Part shown: in pieces, positions 1 through 8,483 of the stretch
Layout: every line of letters starts with the position of its first letter
Position numbering within the stretch: position 1 is the first letter of the stretch
From: Alectoria sarmentosa
Lineage: Eukaryota; Ascomycota; Lecanoromycetes; Lecanorales; Parmeliaceae
Reading direction: 5' to 3'
Length of the DNA: 18,799 nucleotides
Assembly: GCA_009733775.1 (NCBI GenBank)
Contig: WOGZ01000501.1
Span: 1 to 18,799 of the forward strand
Notes under the pieces: model-generated
The model's input: only the letters and a program-made list of their open reading frames with translations
What the model was told of the DNA's origin: nothing
The model's database searches: none
Made by a program: the position numbers and the translations under genes

Positions 1-79
1 AGAAGAAGAAGAAGAAGAAGAAGAAGAAGAAGAAGAAGAAGAAGAAGAAGAAGATGATGATGATGATGATGATGATGAT
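1..79. repeat. Trinucleotide microsatellite, (AAG)n then (GAT)n
   Basis: Uninterrupted AAG repeats fill about 1-54 and change directly into GAT repeats to about 79. The tract runs off the left edge of the window, so its full length and any host gene are unknown. Confidence 0.95.
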
Positions 80-688
80 AAGGCACGGTGGAAACGCAGT
101 ATTATGAAGTACTTGACAAGGCGAATGGGAGATGACTGATGGTTGTGCTAGTCTTAGCATTGTGACTCTTGGAAGTAGCCCTTGTCACCAACGCCGACAG
201 TTCCCCCCATCCAAAGACAAGGACTGGCGAAGAGGAATGGGCAGGAAATTTGCATAGGATGAGCAAGGATGAGCAAGCATAATTGTTCACCATGACGAGT
301 AATTTGTTCCTTGAATGTTTGGATGTGGAGAAGCTGGAGAAGCTGAAGCGGTCTTGGTCTGAGTCATAACATGTTACCACCATTCACCATTTTTATGATT
401 GAGATTGGCCACTTGACTCGGCCAGGCCAAGTCGCAACACTACTATATCATTACATCATGCATTGTACAATGATACATTATACATTATGCATTATCCGTT
501 ATACGTTATACTAGATCATACAATCATGAGTCATGAGTCATTCCTTGAAAAAGAGTCATGACTGTGACCAACACCAATCTTGTTCATAAACAGAACTCAA
601 GCTTCCCTCTCCATTTATTTGACCGAGTCGCTCTTCCACTCCTTACTTGCATATCGACATTACTTTGTCTTGTGCGCTCCGAAACATA
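80..688. other. Intergenic region upstream of the small ORF
   Basis: I see no convincing gene. The stretch holds several TGAGTCA boxes (annotated separately), a 12-bp perfect palindrome CATTGTACAATG at 461-472, and a run of degenerate CATTATAC/CGTTATAC-like repeats around 472-512. It probably contains the promoter of the small gene starting at 689. Confidence 0.5.
360..540. promoter_or_regulatory. Cluster of three TGAGTCA (Gcn4/CPC-1/AP-1 type) boxes
   Basis: TGAGTCA occurs at 360-366 and twice in direct tandem at 527-533 and 534-540. A related GAGTCATGACT palindrome-like string follows near 553-563. The heptamer is the half-palindromic core bound by fungal bZIP regulators such as Gcn4/CPC-1. 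The cluster ends about 150 bp before the ATG at 689. Function is inferred from the motif only. Confidence 0.35.
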
Positions 689-1024
689 ATGAGCCGTCAT
701 AATCGTCGTCGCACGAGGGGCGGGCACAAGGCCTCTGCTCCTTGCCAACACGACGCTTTCGAGCTGCCCCCATCCGCCGATCCACCGGATCCGAAGCTTG
801 CAACTGCAAGACATGGTCGGCGAAATCCACTGTCCGCCAAACACTGGCATAATCGATATCTTGCATGGCAAGCCAGAGAAAAAAAGCAAAGAGAGGAGTC
901 GGAGAGACTGAAGGAAGAGCGGAAGAAGATCTTCGGTGAAGATGGTAATAATGGGGGGGAGGAGGAGGACGGACTGTGTTTAAGGATGATGGATTACTTT
1001 GCGAGATTGGATTATCTTGAGTGA
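689..1024 (+). CDS. Small hypothetical protein, basic/coiled-coil, 111 aa
   Basis: Single-exon ORF from ATG 689 to TGA 1022-1024. The N-terminus is Arg/Gly/His-rich (starts MSRHNRRRTRGG). The middle has a Trp/His-rich segment (SAKHWHNRYLAWQ) followed by a strongly charged helix rich in Lys, Arg and Glu (about residues 70-92). An acidic Gly/Glu stretch comes next, and the end is LCLRMMDYFARLDYLE. The helix and the ordered C-terminal motif look like a real protein rather than a chance frame. I do not recognise a family and assign no function. A longer frame on the minus strand overlaps it, but its composition looks like a shadow. The frame is open a little further upstream, but 689 is the first ATG. 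Confidence 0.5.
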   Translation: MSRHNRRRTRGGHKASAPCQHDAFELPPSADPPDPKLATARHGRRNPLSAKHWHNRYLAWQAREKKQREESERLKEERKKIFGEDGNNGGEEEDGLCLRMMDYFARLDYLE

Positions 1025-1380
1025 GGGATAGCTGCTCAAGGAAGGAGCATGTTCCCATAGTATGCATGTTAGGAGCAGTCGGAGGGAGGGGCAAAGTAAC
1101 TATATACATTTGCAGCGCGAAGGGGCAGAATTACTCCTCACATTTCGGTCCAAAGCTCCCTCGTACCTGGTCAGTATGCGCGGTCGGAGGAGGCAGGGTA
1201 AAAGGTAGAAATGGTGACAGCGGCCGGTGTTCGCCATGTTCCTCGGTCGCGAGAAAGGCAGCATCGCCAGAGGTCGCTGCAGCTGATGGATATCAATCAG
1301 GAGCGAATATGTGATGAATGTGTTTAGAGGAAAGTAGATTAATAGTATTACTTACGGTAAGGTAATTGTAGCAAAAGCTA
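1025..1380. other. Intergenic region, no gene seen
   Basis: Short frames occur, but none has protein-like composition. The region probably holds the 3' end of the small upstream gene and runs into the inverted-repeat element at 1381. Confidence 0.5.
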
Positions 1381-1902
1381 CCCGTTTAATTGGCGAGTAA
1401 GATATTGATACTATCTTCTAGCCGAATAATCCGTCTGGATCTCGTTTAGAACGGTATCTTATATGCAAAGGGCAAGGGGTCTCATAGCACTGTGGTATTG
1501 TATAATCTAAGCGCTAATTATAAATCTTTTAATCAGCACGCTGTGATCAATCAGAGAGAGATTTGGGGGGGTGGGGGAAATATATCTATTACAAGAACGT
1601 AGAACAATATGAATAGTCTGTATTCAATTACTCTACGTCGTTATTTTTATACTTTACTATTCAAGGCCTGTTAAGGATCATTATCAAAGAATATACTGCT
1701 AAAGAAGTAATACTTCTCATTTTGCCCTGCGGTTTTATAGAATACCTAGGTAAGTACCTTTAATAAGCGGTAACTGGGATCCATGCCTAACAGTCAAATA
1801 TGGCCTACGGCTGAGAATCGTTATTTGAACAGTATCTGATATGCAATAGTATCTACAACGCTGTATATAACGCTGTAGTATCTTACTCGCCAATTAAACC
1901 GG
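1381..1902. mobile_element. MITE-like element with 24-bp terminal inverted repeats and TA target duplication
   Basis: The left terminus 1381-1404 and the reverse complement of the right terminus 1879-1902 match at 23 of 24 positions; the shared core is GTTTAATTGGCGAGTAAGATA. TA dinucleotides flank both ends (1379-1380 and 1903-1904), which fits the TA target duplication of Tc1/mariner-type transposons. The 522-bp body has no transposase-like frame, so it would be non-autonomous. An internal motif resembling TATCTNATATGCAA appears near both ends (about 1456 and 1836) in the same orientation. Family assignment is inference from the TIR and TA pattern. Confidence 0.7.
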
Positions 1903-1904
1903 TA

Positions 1905-2147
1905 GGTTTATTTGACCGAACCCAAACCAGAAAATACTCTTTGGTCTTTTCTTTCCCATCCTAGCGTATTGTACTAGTACGCCCTTGACCAAGACGGGAA
2001 AGGTCAAAGGACCCTCGGACCCACAGGTGAAGGCATTCCTCGATCCTTTCTCTCAATCTCTTCTCTCGAGCAGCACAACTCCATCAAGTCACAGGTCGCT
2101 GGTCTATATGTAATCTATTGCTACAACTAGCCAAGTCATTGCTCATC
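1905..2147. other. 3' flank of the LHS1-like gene
   Basis: Short spacer between the inverted-repeat element and the stop codon of the minus-strand chaperone gene. It presumably includes that gene's 3' UTR. No other feature seen. Confidence 0.5.
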
Positions 2148-5100
2148 TTACAATTCTCCATGCTCTTCCGCTTTTCCCTTTCCCTTTCCCTTTTCCTTGC
2201 CCTTGGACTTCCCTTTCCCCTTGCCCTTTCCACTCGCCTTGGCCTTTTCCTTCTTCTTCCTCTTCTTCTCTGCTTTGGACTTCTGCTCCGCCATGGCCTC
2301 TTCCATCTCCTCCTCTGTCACCTGATGCAAGCCCTCCATCTCAACCTCCAGCTCACCCTCCGGTCCTGTCGTCTCCTTGCCCGCTTCTCCAGATTCCGCA
2401 GTGCTAGCGTCTGCGTCGGTTGCCTTTGTAGAACTGGTCCTCGTAGTCTTGGACGAGGATTTCGATTTCTTTAGTTTCGGCGGGGGTTTCATCTGTTTGG
2501 TCAGAAGGCTCATTACCGCGTCGTTGAGCTCTTTCGACTTTGCAGATAGCTCTGACCAAAGTAAGACTGGGTCATCTGTCGGCGAGAGTTTTTCCTGCTC
2601 GGCCAACTTCTCATCAAGCCAATTCTTGACCGTCTCCTCTTTCCGGAAAATAGCGTCAACGTCCTCTTCGCTATACATCGACGCTGGAAGATTAGGAACT
2701 GCCGACGTGGTGGAGGATGAGGCCATGGTAGTCTCGTCGTCTAGGTCCGCGAAGTCATCAGTAGCCGTGCTGGGCGCCGTAGTGGTCGGCGAATTCGCGC
2801 TTTCTGAGTCTGAAGCGGCCTTAGATTCCGCTAGGACCTGGGCTTCTCTCTGCTGCTTGACCACAGAGACCATGGTATTTGCTTGCGCAAGCGCATCTTT
2901 GAGTTTCTGGATTTCTGATGGACGTTTGCTTGCCTCGTCTTTCCGCCTTTGAATGGGAGTAACCAGCGCACGGAGTTCATCCAACCTTGCTTTTAGCGTC
3001 TCTCTGTTCGCGTCCGCGCCATCGCCATACAGCCATACGCTCGCATTGTTTGATTTTTCTTCAATGCCATCCCTCTGCTCTTCTGTCGAGGCAGCGACGA
3101 AGCCCTCGTCCTCCAGAATATCTCTGATCTTATAAGTGTACCCCTCGAGGTTGTTCAGTGTTTCCTCGCGCAACACGCGAGACCGGTCTGATTTATCAAA
3201 GGCATTGAGACGAGCCTTCATACGCATTTGGCTGTTATATTTTACTCTTTGTAATCCAATTGATTCAGTCAAGACGCTAACCGCGATTGTCTCCGTCTTC
3301 TTCTTCAACTCTCTGGGCGTTTCTTCTTTTTTATCTTCGTCCACTATAGAGCCAGCCGTATAACTCTCTACAAGCGGCGAAGTGGTAGACATCTCGGACT
3401 CGAACGTTGCTGTCGAGGATTCAGCACCGTCTTCTTTAAGTGGCTCTTGGTCCCCCTTCTTCGATCCGAAACCCAAAAAGTCCTTCATGCCATCGACTAC
3501 TCCTCCTTTCTTGGTCTCCATCTCCGTAACCTCGCAGCTGACGGATCCACCGATTACTTCGGGGAGCCCATCAACAGGGCTCAGTCGGATGGCGAATTTG
3601 GTGCTGAGGTCGCTCAGGGAACAACCGAATTTGTTGATCAATTGTTTGACAGAATCTGTCAAATTCTCGGTCTTTGTAGCAGAAATCTGAAGATCGGAAG
3701 AGCCAGGTGAGGATTGTTGAAAAAGAGTGAAGGAGAAGTCTGCCGTGGCCTTAATTGAGACTTGTTTTTCAGCGCCAACTTGCGACGTCGGTACAAAAAG
3801 CTTTTGTTGCCTTTCCCTGCCGTCTATCGACCAAGAGGCAGAAATAGGGTATACTGCGCTGTCTGAAGCTCTGATCTCCTTTACTCGGAAGCTGGGACTA
3901 ATGGCCGCAGCCTTGAACGCTGCTCCGAAAACGGCAGCTTCATCTGCGTTCACGTTGGATCTTAACTTCTCGGAATCTTTGATTACCCCTTCCAATTGCT
4001 TCTGCACGAAGGGTGTCCGAACAGCGCCTCCATGCAGGATGACGGATTCCAAGTCGGCAAGCGATAATTTTGCAGATTCTAGAGCTTCTGTTATAGGCTT
4101 TTGAACCCGCTCTGGATATGCAGAGGCAAGTTGCTCGAAATCCGCGCGAGAAAGCTTATATTTGAAATTGAAGTCTTCATCATACAGCGATTCAAGACTT
4201 GTCGAAATCTCGGTATTTGCACTCAGTACTTGTCGAACCCTCCCCGCTTCTTTCCACAGTTTCGCCATTGTTCGGCCATGCGCTCTCACGTGTTTCGGAA
4301 GCACCTCCAGATTCTTCATGTGTGCGGTAGATGTAATCTTGTTGATCATATCCTCCAAGATGACACGGTTAAGCGCATCTCCGCCCAGAGTCTTATCCCA
4401 ACTTGTGCCGAGTACTATTACTTCTTGTATCGTTTTATTGTACTTTCCAATGTCTTTCACAGTCCTTCCTTGGAATTTGAGGATGGTTGCAGTCGTAGAA
4501 CCCGCACCCATATCATATACCAGATGTGTTTCTGGCTTGCCGCCTTCATTAACGATTGGGAAGGTCCTCGAGGTTGCATAATTTAGTCCTACAGCAAGTC
4601 CATCGCTGATTAATGACAGCACTCGTAGGCCTGCGAGATCTGCTGCCAATATGACTGCCCTACGCTCTTCCGTTGTGTAGAACGAGGGAACAGTGATCAC
4701 AGCGTCTTGTATTGTTGACCCTTTACCCGCCATGGTCTCGGCGTTGCCCTTGATGTTCTTCAGCTCCATGGCTAGAAGTTCCTCGACTAGCCAGGGTTCC
4801 TCTTCCCCGACAAAGGAGTCGCTCTTGAATCCCACAGTGCCCGTCTCGGCGCACTCGACAACTTCCAATCCTGGAAAAGTCCCGCCATATTCTGAGATGA
4901 AATCGTCGTAGAATTTTAAGCCCAGGAGAGGCTTTAGATTAGGATAGACGTCGCCGGGAAATCGGGCGGAAAGTGCCACGGCATCACCGCCGTATATCCG
5001 TTCTGGGAATGCGTCAGAGGCTGCCGAAGATATCTTAGTTCTGAGGGGCTTGAAAGCAACAGCTGCGGTCTCCTTTCTTTTCGAATCCTTGGTCAGAACA

Positions 5101-5264
5101 ATTTCGAGGGGGATCCCGGGCTTGACTAGGGCGGCTTTGATGTATTCAGTCCCCAGATCTATGCCCAGAACAGCGGAAGCTGTGGAAGCTGTAGAAGTGA
5201 ACAGGAAGAGTAGTGATAGACCAATTGCAAGGGTCGAGAATCGCCGTCGACCATGAGGAGGCAT
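2148..5264 (-). CDS. LHS1: ER-lumenal Hsp70-like chaperone (Lhs1 / Grp170 / HYOU1 family), 1038 aa
   Basis: Large Hsp70-family chaperone. In yeast and animals this family acts as nucleotide exchange factor for BiP/Kar2 and assists import and folding in the ER lumen. A signal peptide is visible at residues 1-31 (basic MPPHGRRRF, then a hydrophobic stretch ending TASTASA). The ATPase domain begins at about 32 with GIDLGTEY. Other Hsp70 motifs follow: DAVITVPSFYT, DGLAVGLNYA, the phosphate-2 loop YDMGAGSTT, and the adenosine motif LHGGAVRTP. The second half carries the long acidic/Ser-rich insert typical of Grp170-type proteins, an alpha-helical region, and a Lys/Gly-rich tail ending HGEL. That end resembles, but does not match, the HDEL/KDEL retention signal. 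I chose the ATG at 5262-5264 because the frame open further upstream only translates a (CT)n repeat and would bury the signal peptide. No intron is needed. The length is normal for the family. Confidence 0.95.
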   Translation of the reverse strand: MPPHGRRRFSTLAIGLSLLFLFTSTASTASAVLGIDLGTEYIKAALVKPGIPLEIVLTKDSKRKETAAVAFKPLRTKISSAASDAFPERIYGGDAVALSARFPGDVYPNLKPLLGLKFYDDFISEYGGTFPGLEVVECAETGTVGFKSDSFVGEEEPWLVEELLAMELKNIKGNAETMAGKGSTIQDAVITVPSFYTTEERRAVILAADLAGLRVLSLISDGLAVGLNYATSRTFPIVNEGGKPETHLVYDMGAGSTTATILKFQGRTVKDIGKYNKTIQEVIVLGTSWDKTLGGDALNRVILEDMINKITSTAHMKNLEVLPKHVRAHGRTMAKLWKEAGRVRQVLSANTEISTSLESLYDEDFNFKYKLSRADFEQLASAYPERVQKPITEALESAKLSLADLESVILHGGAVRTPFVQKQLEGVIKDSEKLRSNVNADEAAVFGAAFKAAAISPSFRVKEIRASDSAVYPISASWSIDGRERQQKLFVPTSQVGAEKQVSIKATADFSFTLFQQSSPGSSDLQISATKTENLTDSVKQLINKFGCSLSDLSTKFAIRLSPVDGLPEVIGGSVSCEVTEMETKKGGVVDGMKDFLGFGSKKGDQEPLKEDGAESSTATFESEMSTTSPLVESYTAGSIVDEDKKEETPRELKKKTETIAVSVLTESIGLQRVKYNSQMRMKARLNAFDKSDRSRVLREETLNNLEGYTYKIRDILEDEGFVAASTEEQRDGIEEKSNNASVWLYGDGADANRETLKARLDELRALVTPIQRRKDEASKRPSEIQKLKDALAQANTMVSVVKQQREAQVLAESKAASDSESANSPTTTAPSTATDDFADLDDETTMASSSTTSAVPNLPASMYSEEDVDAIFRKEETVKNWLDEKLAEQEKLSPTDDPVLLWSELSAKSKELNDAVMSLLTKQMKPPPKLKKSKSSSKTTRTSSTKATDADASTAESGEAGKETTGPEGELEVEMEGLHQVTEEEMEEAMAEQKSKAEKKRKKKEKAKASGKGKGKGKSKGKEKGKGKGKAEEHGEL

Positions 5265-5279
5265 GTTGTGAAGATAAGA

Positions 5280-5281
5280 AG

Positions 5282-5349
<68 letters not shown>

Positions 5350-5350
5350 G
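5280..5350. repeat. (GA)n / (CT)n microsatellite in the LHS1 5' leader
   Basis: Nearly pure GA repeat with a few GAAA interruptions, lying about 15 bp upstream of the LHS1 start codon. On the sense strand of LHS1 it is a (CT)n pyrimidine tract, a common element of fungal leaders and promoters. Confidence 0.9.
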
Positions 5351-5474
5351 CAGGATCAAGCAAGGAATGAAATCAGACTGGATTTGCGAAGTAGGGTTGT
5401 CTTCTTCCAAAGCCAAATGACAAGAGGTGAAGAGTTGAAGTAATCAGAAGCGACAGGTGGTGCTCTTGCAATCA

Positions 5475-5492
5475 CAACATTGATCAATGTTG
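5475..5492. promoter_or_regulatory. 18-bp perfect palindrome in the divergent promoter
   Basis: CAACATTGATCAATGTTG is an exact inverted repeat with no spacer, near the middle of the shared promoter. It could be an operator for a symmetric dimer, but I cannot name the factor. Confidence 0.4.
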
Positions 5493-5602
5493 ACGCTCTT
5501 CCTAGAGTTGAGCTCAAATCCAACGCTTTTCTGGCCAGAGTGGCATTTCGAAAAATTAGCCCTGCAGGGCGAGGAAGGAATAGGCGACTTTGGAAGCTCC
5601 GC

Positions 5603-5656
5603 ATCCTCCTCCTCATCATCCTCATCCTCCTCCTCATCCTCACCGTCCTCACCATC
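5603..5656. repeat. Impure CCT/CAT trinucleotide repeat
   Basis: Runs of CCTCCTCATCCT-like triplets with sporadic substitutions, ending about 85 bp upstream of the phosphatase ATG. On either strand it yields low-complexity frames that I do not consider coding. Confidence 0.85.
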
Positions 5657-5739
5657 CTCTACTCGCACACTCTGTCACTCGTCCAACGTCCAAGCATTTA
5701 TATTACGTGGTACATGATAATGAAGTATCAAGTACGACA

Positions 5740-7948
5740 ATGGTAGTCACTACCATCTATGTGACCAGACATGGAGTAAAGTCCCCCTTGTTCCTGTTGT
5801 ATCTATCCTCTATCCTCTATCCTCCATCCCCTACACTCTGTGCTCTATGCTCGATACTCGATCCTCGATACTCTAGAGTCTACGCTGTTAATACCGTCGA
5901 TAGTTCCGTGGCAACTGGACAGTAGATGCAAACACTGGGAAATATTATACATCCGTTCCAAGTCCCACCAATGTATGTACGCCGAAGATGCATCATCTAA
6001 AGAGCACACTGATCTTGTCACCTCTCATTCCAACTTCTTCCAATGCTCTGCCTTATGCTCATGTTCATGCCCATGTCCATGGTTTGGAGAAGAGACTCTG
6101 ACTTGGAAGTGCGTAGATCCCCTCTGACCCGTACGTGTATTCCCGAGATGATCTTTCCTTTTCGCTTTTGAAATCGAGTCACAAGATGACTTTTCTACTC
6201 CCGAAACCTGTCTTGCAACTCCGTTTTCCTGCCTCGAATAAGCAATGCTGACCCCAGAAATCACCCAGACCCCTCGCTGCCTATGGCGTGCGTCAAGCCG
6301 AGCAGCTAGCGACTGCCCTCTTAGCCATCAGAGATCCTCCAATTACCCATGTATACAGCAGTCCATTCTATAGATGTTTAGAAACTCTCCAACCTTTTAT
6401 TGAGAAGAGTGGACTAAAGGTGAGAGGGGATAATGGCATAGGGTAGGACTCTTTGTATCATCTTCTGGACCGACTGAGTGAATGAGCATTGGCTGACCTC
6501 GGACTGGCAGTGAATGGTACGGTCTCGGTATGTATGTTCTCGACCGCTCCGTCCTATTATACGTCATGTATCGAGATGGAAGACATGTTTAGGGAGCACG
6601 AGGCTCTTAATTTCCCTTTGATAAGTCTCGTTTCTCGCCAATTTACACCGAACGAGGAATCCTGACTTGGAAATTTCTTTGTAGCTCGGTTTGAGCATCC
6701 ATCGCCCGCCTCCCCATCCCTCCTACGAACCTTCTTCCAGTCATACGATCCCGAGTACAAACCCAGTTAGTTATCTCTTCCGAGTTATTCCTGCCTCATT
6801 TGTGCAGCTTTTTGAGACGCAAGACCTGTCGCAGGAGGGAAACGCACCCGGGACCTGTCTCACGACTCATATCCGACCCTAACAGAGACATGCTGACTCC
6901 GAAATCATTAAGGTATAGTACCCTCATCGTCCGGCGAAGACCTACGTGCTCTCCATGACCGCTGTGCCTATGCTCTGAGCTACATCATCTCCAAAGCAGA
7001 TAATGAAGATGCTGCCTCCTTGGAAGGATATGGAAAAGAAACATCCCTTCTTATCTGCACTCACGCGGCCTCCATGATAGCCATTGGCCGTACTCTGACG
7101 GGCCATATGCCCGAGGATGCATGCGTGGAAGACTTCAAGACCTACACGTACGTTTAATTGATGTGCTCTATTGTCCTCATACCTAATCCTTCTTGACTCG
7201 CAAGACATGGTCCGAGAAGAGTACATTTATTTTGCCTTCGAGACCACTCTCCAAACCTGTCTTGTAACTCGATTTGCATTCTATCGGAGAAAGCTGACTC
7301 CGAATTGTCCGATAGATGTGGTATCTCGAAGTTTGTACGGAAGAACAACTTCCTGAAGGGCGGTCAAGAGAAGATGGAGAAATGGGAAGCGGGTGTGCCA
7401 AAGACGGATTGGAGAGAGGGCGTTAGCGGAGGATGGGAATGTCTGGTCAACAGCGGCTGTACTCATTTGGAAGGTGGAGAGGAAAGAGGATGGTAACTCC
7501 CCCCTGTCAAATCGCAGTACCTTTAGCCTGATGAGGTGTAGGGGATTCAAAGAGGCTGAGACATTCTCACATGGAAGACTGATGATGCAATAGGCAGTTT
7601 CACGGCGATGAGACATTCATGAGTGTTGACGCACAAATCACGGGCGTGAATGCAATTGAGGAACGAGACGTGACGGACAGAAAAGGGGTAGCAAATCCGA
7701 AGCTTTAGGGATACCCCTTTGGCTCGAGATGCTCGATAATTGTTACTTAGGCAGCAGATGCGAGTAATGAGGCTCGAAGCAATGGAAAACCCTTTCCAAT
7801 CTTCCAATCGCGAGGCTGCTCATTGACTGTTGATGATCTATCTGCGTGCGAGGAGGAAGTCGTCGTCAAAGCAGGGAGTTGGAAGGAAGCAGGCAAGAGT
7901 AAGGCTGAATCCGAGGCCGTTGTCATGGGTGACGACATGAACACCTAG
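5740..7948 (+). CDS. Histidine phosphatase superfamily protein (phosphoglycerate-mutase fold), ten exons, 364 aa
   Basis: Reassembled exons: 5740-5775, 5904-5972, 6117-6130, 6269-6442, 6511-6527, 6685-6765, 6913-7147, 7316-7492, 7594-7687, 7751-7948. All junctions are GT-AG and keep one frame. The product has the histidine-phosphatase signature: catalytic RHG at residues 10-12 (IYVTRHG), SSPFYRCLET at 70-79, an acidic EWYG at 99-102, and the second catalytic His in LICTHAA (His181). The Cys/Trp-rich region near 209-290 (TCGISKFVR, GGWECLVNSGC) and the later GDETF are typical of fungal members of this group. In yeast the fold occurs in the TFIIIC tau55 subunit, so the role may be phosphatase or transcription-factor related; the substrate is unknown. 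Exon 10 (an acidic Ser/Lys-rich tail) is less certain; without it the frame stops at 7708. The introns are unusually long and many. Confidence 0.85.
5973..6116 (+). other. Intron 2 of the phosphatase gene (144 nt)
   Basis: Donor GTATGT, acceptor GCGTAG. Its branch region CTGACTTGGAA is identical over 11 nt to that of intron 5 (6528-6684). I do not find the second family anchor, so its membership in the repeated intron family is doubtful. Confidence 0.7.
6131..6268 (+). mobile_element. Putative introner-like element: intron 3 of the phosphatase gene (138 nt)
   Basis: Donor GTACGT, acceptor CACCCAG. It carries anchor A (GAGTCACAAGATGAC, from intron nt 46), anchor B (CTGTCTTGCAACTCCG, GTCTTG at nt 80) and anchor C (GCTGACCCCAGAAATCA at nt 117). 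B and C match introns 6 and 7 well beyond the splice and branch consensus. That it moved is inference. Confidence 0.5.
6528..6684 (+). mobile_element. Putative introner-like element, diverged: intron 5 of the phosphatase gene (157 nt)
   Basis: Donor GTATGT, acceptor TTTGTAG. It carries GAGATGGAAGACATG at nt 46, GTCTCGTTTCTCG at nt 98 and CCTGACTTGGAAAT at nt 134. Order and spacing agree with the other members, but the sequence is the most diverged of the set. Confidence 0.4.
6766..6912 (+). mobile_element. Putative introner-like element: intron 6 of the phosphatase gene (147 nt)
   Basis: Donor GTTAGT, acceptor ATTAAG. Anchor A is GAGACGCAAGACCTG (nt 49), anchor B CCTGTCTCACGACTC (GTCTC at nt 92) and anchor C ATGCTGACTCCGAAATCA (GCTGAC at nt 127). 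TGTCTC in B can pair with GAGACA just before C, giving a 6-bp stem. Confidence 0.5.
7148..7315 (+). mobile_element. Putative introner-like element: intron 7 of the phosphatase gene (168 nt)
   Basis: Donor GTACGT, acceptor CCGATAG. Anchor A is GACTCGCAAGACATGG (nt 48), anchor B CCTGTCTTGTAACTCGATTT (GTCTTG at nt 112) and anchor C AGCTGACTCCGAATT (GCTGAC at nt 146). Its anchors A and B match the 155-nt Argonaute intron best. Confidence 0.55.
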
Positions 7949-8483
7949 TCTGCCCTCGTATTGTAATATTTGTAAATTACCAACCAACAATTTTGCAGAT
8001 TCACTCATTCATTCATTCATTCTGTTACCATAGAGGGTTTGCTAAGGATAATTTAATTGCCATCTGACATATGCTCGCTAACAGACTCGCTTGGATGCTT
8101 CCAAAGGCAAAGCAGATCAAAGGCAGCAGGACCGTCTCCGCCGTCATGCCAGCATTCCATAATCATCAATCATCACTCATCACTTATGATTTCCTAAGAG
8201 CGTGTGGAACTGACATGCCATCCGTCCACCTTTGAGAGCCCTGCTCCAATGCAACAGATCATTGAATCGCTGCTCATGAATTTCGTCATGATTGCCCTCG
8301 CTCAACCGGGCCCACCGCAAACACTTCACAATCCCATAGGTCATGAGCTACGATAGGAAATGCATCCTTTGACATTGCAGGAGCAAGGCATTTGGTTGTC
8401 GTAGTAGAGAGTCTGCATAATGGATGCGGGAGGGATTTTTGGGCAGATATGTGCCGTCGTTCATCTATGTGGTGGTGATGAAA
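7949..8483. other. Convergent intergenic region, no gene seen
   Basis: Lies between the 3' ends of the phosphatase (+) and Argonaute (-) genes. It contains an (ATTC)n run near 8000-8021 and a patch of ATCATCA-like repeats near 8158-8186. Both 3' UTRs must lie here. I see no coding or RNA gene. Confidence 0.6.

Larger units (their letters stand above)
5265..5739. promoter_or_regulatory. Divergent promoter region between LHS1 and the histidine phosphatase gene
   Basis: 475 bp separate two divergently transcribed ATGs, so both promoters must lie here. It contains the (GA)n tract next to LHS1, an 18-bp palindrome at 5475-5492, and an impure CCT/CAT repeat at about 5603-5656. No gene is supported. 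Confidence 0.6.

Noticed and set aside
660..1109. 149-aa minus-strand frame overlapping the small gene
   Set aside because: Its composition (poly-Pro, His, mixed) mirrors the plus-strand gene, and it has no recognisable motif.
5265..5363. N-terminal extension of LHS1 (poly Leu-Ser)
   Set aside because: It only translates the (CT)n microsatellite and would place the signal peptide inside the protein. The ATG at 5262-5264 gives a clean signal sequence.
5704..5709. TACGTG as a Hac1/UPR element for LHS1
   Set aside because: A single 6-bp match about 440 bp from LHS1 is expected by chance at this length. Worth checking only if conserved.
5973..6268. A single long intron in the phosphatase gene instead of two introns around a 14-nt exon
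   Set aside because: Using the acceptor at 6257 keeps the frame but replaces the expected IPSDP segment with KSPR. The two-intron model uses good GT-AG sites and restores the family-like PTN-IPSDPPLAAYG order.
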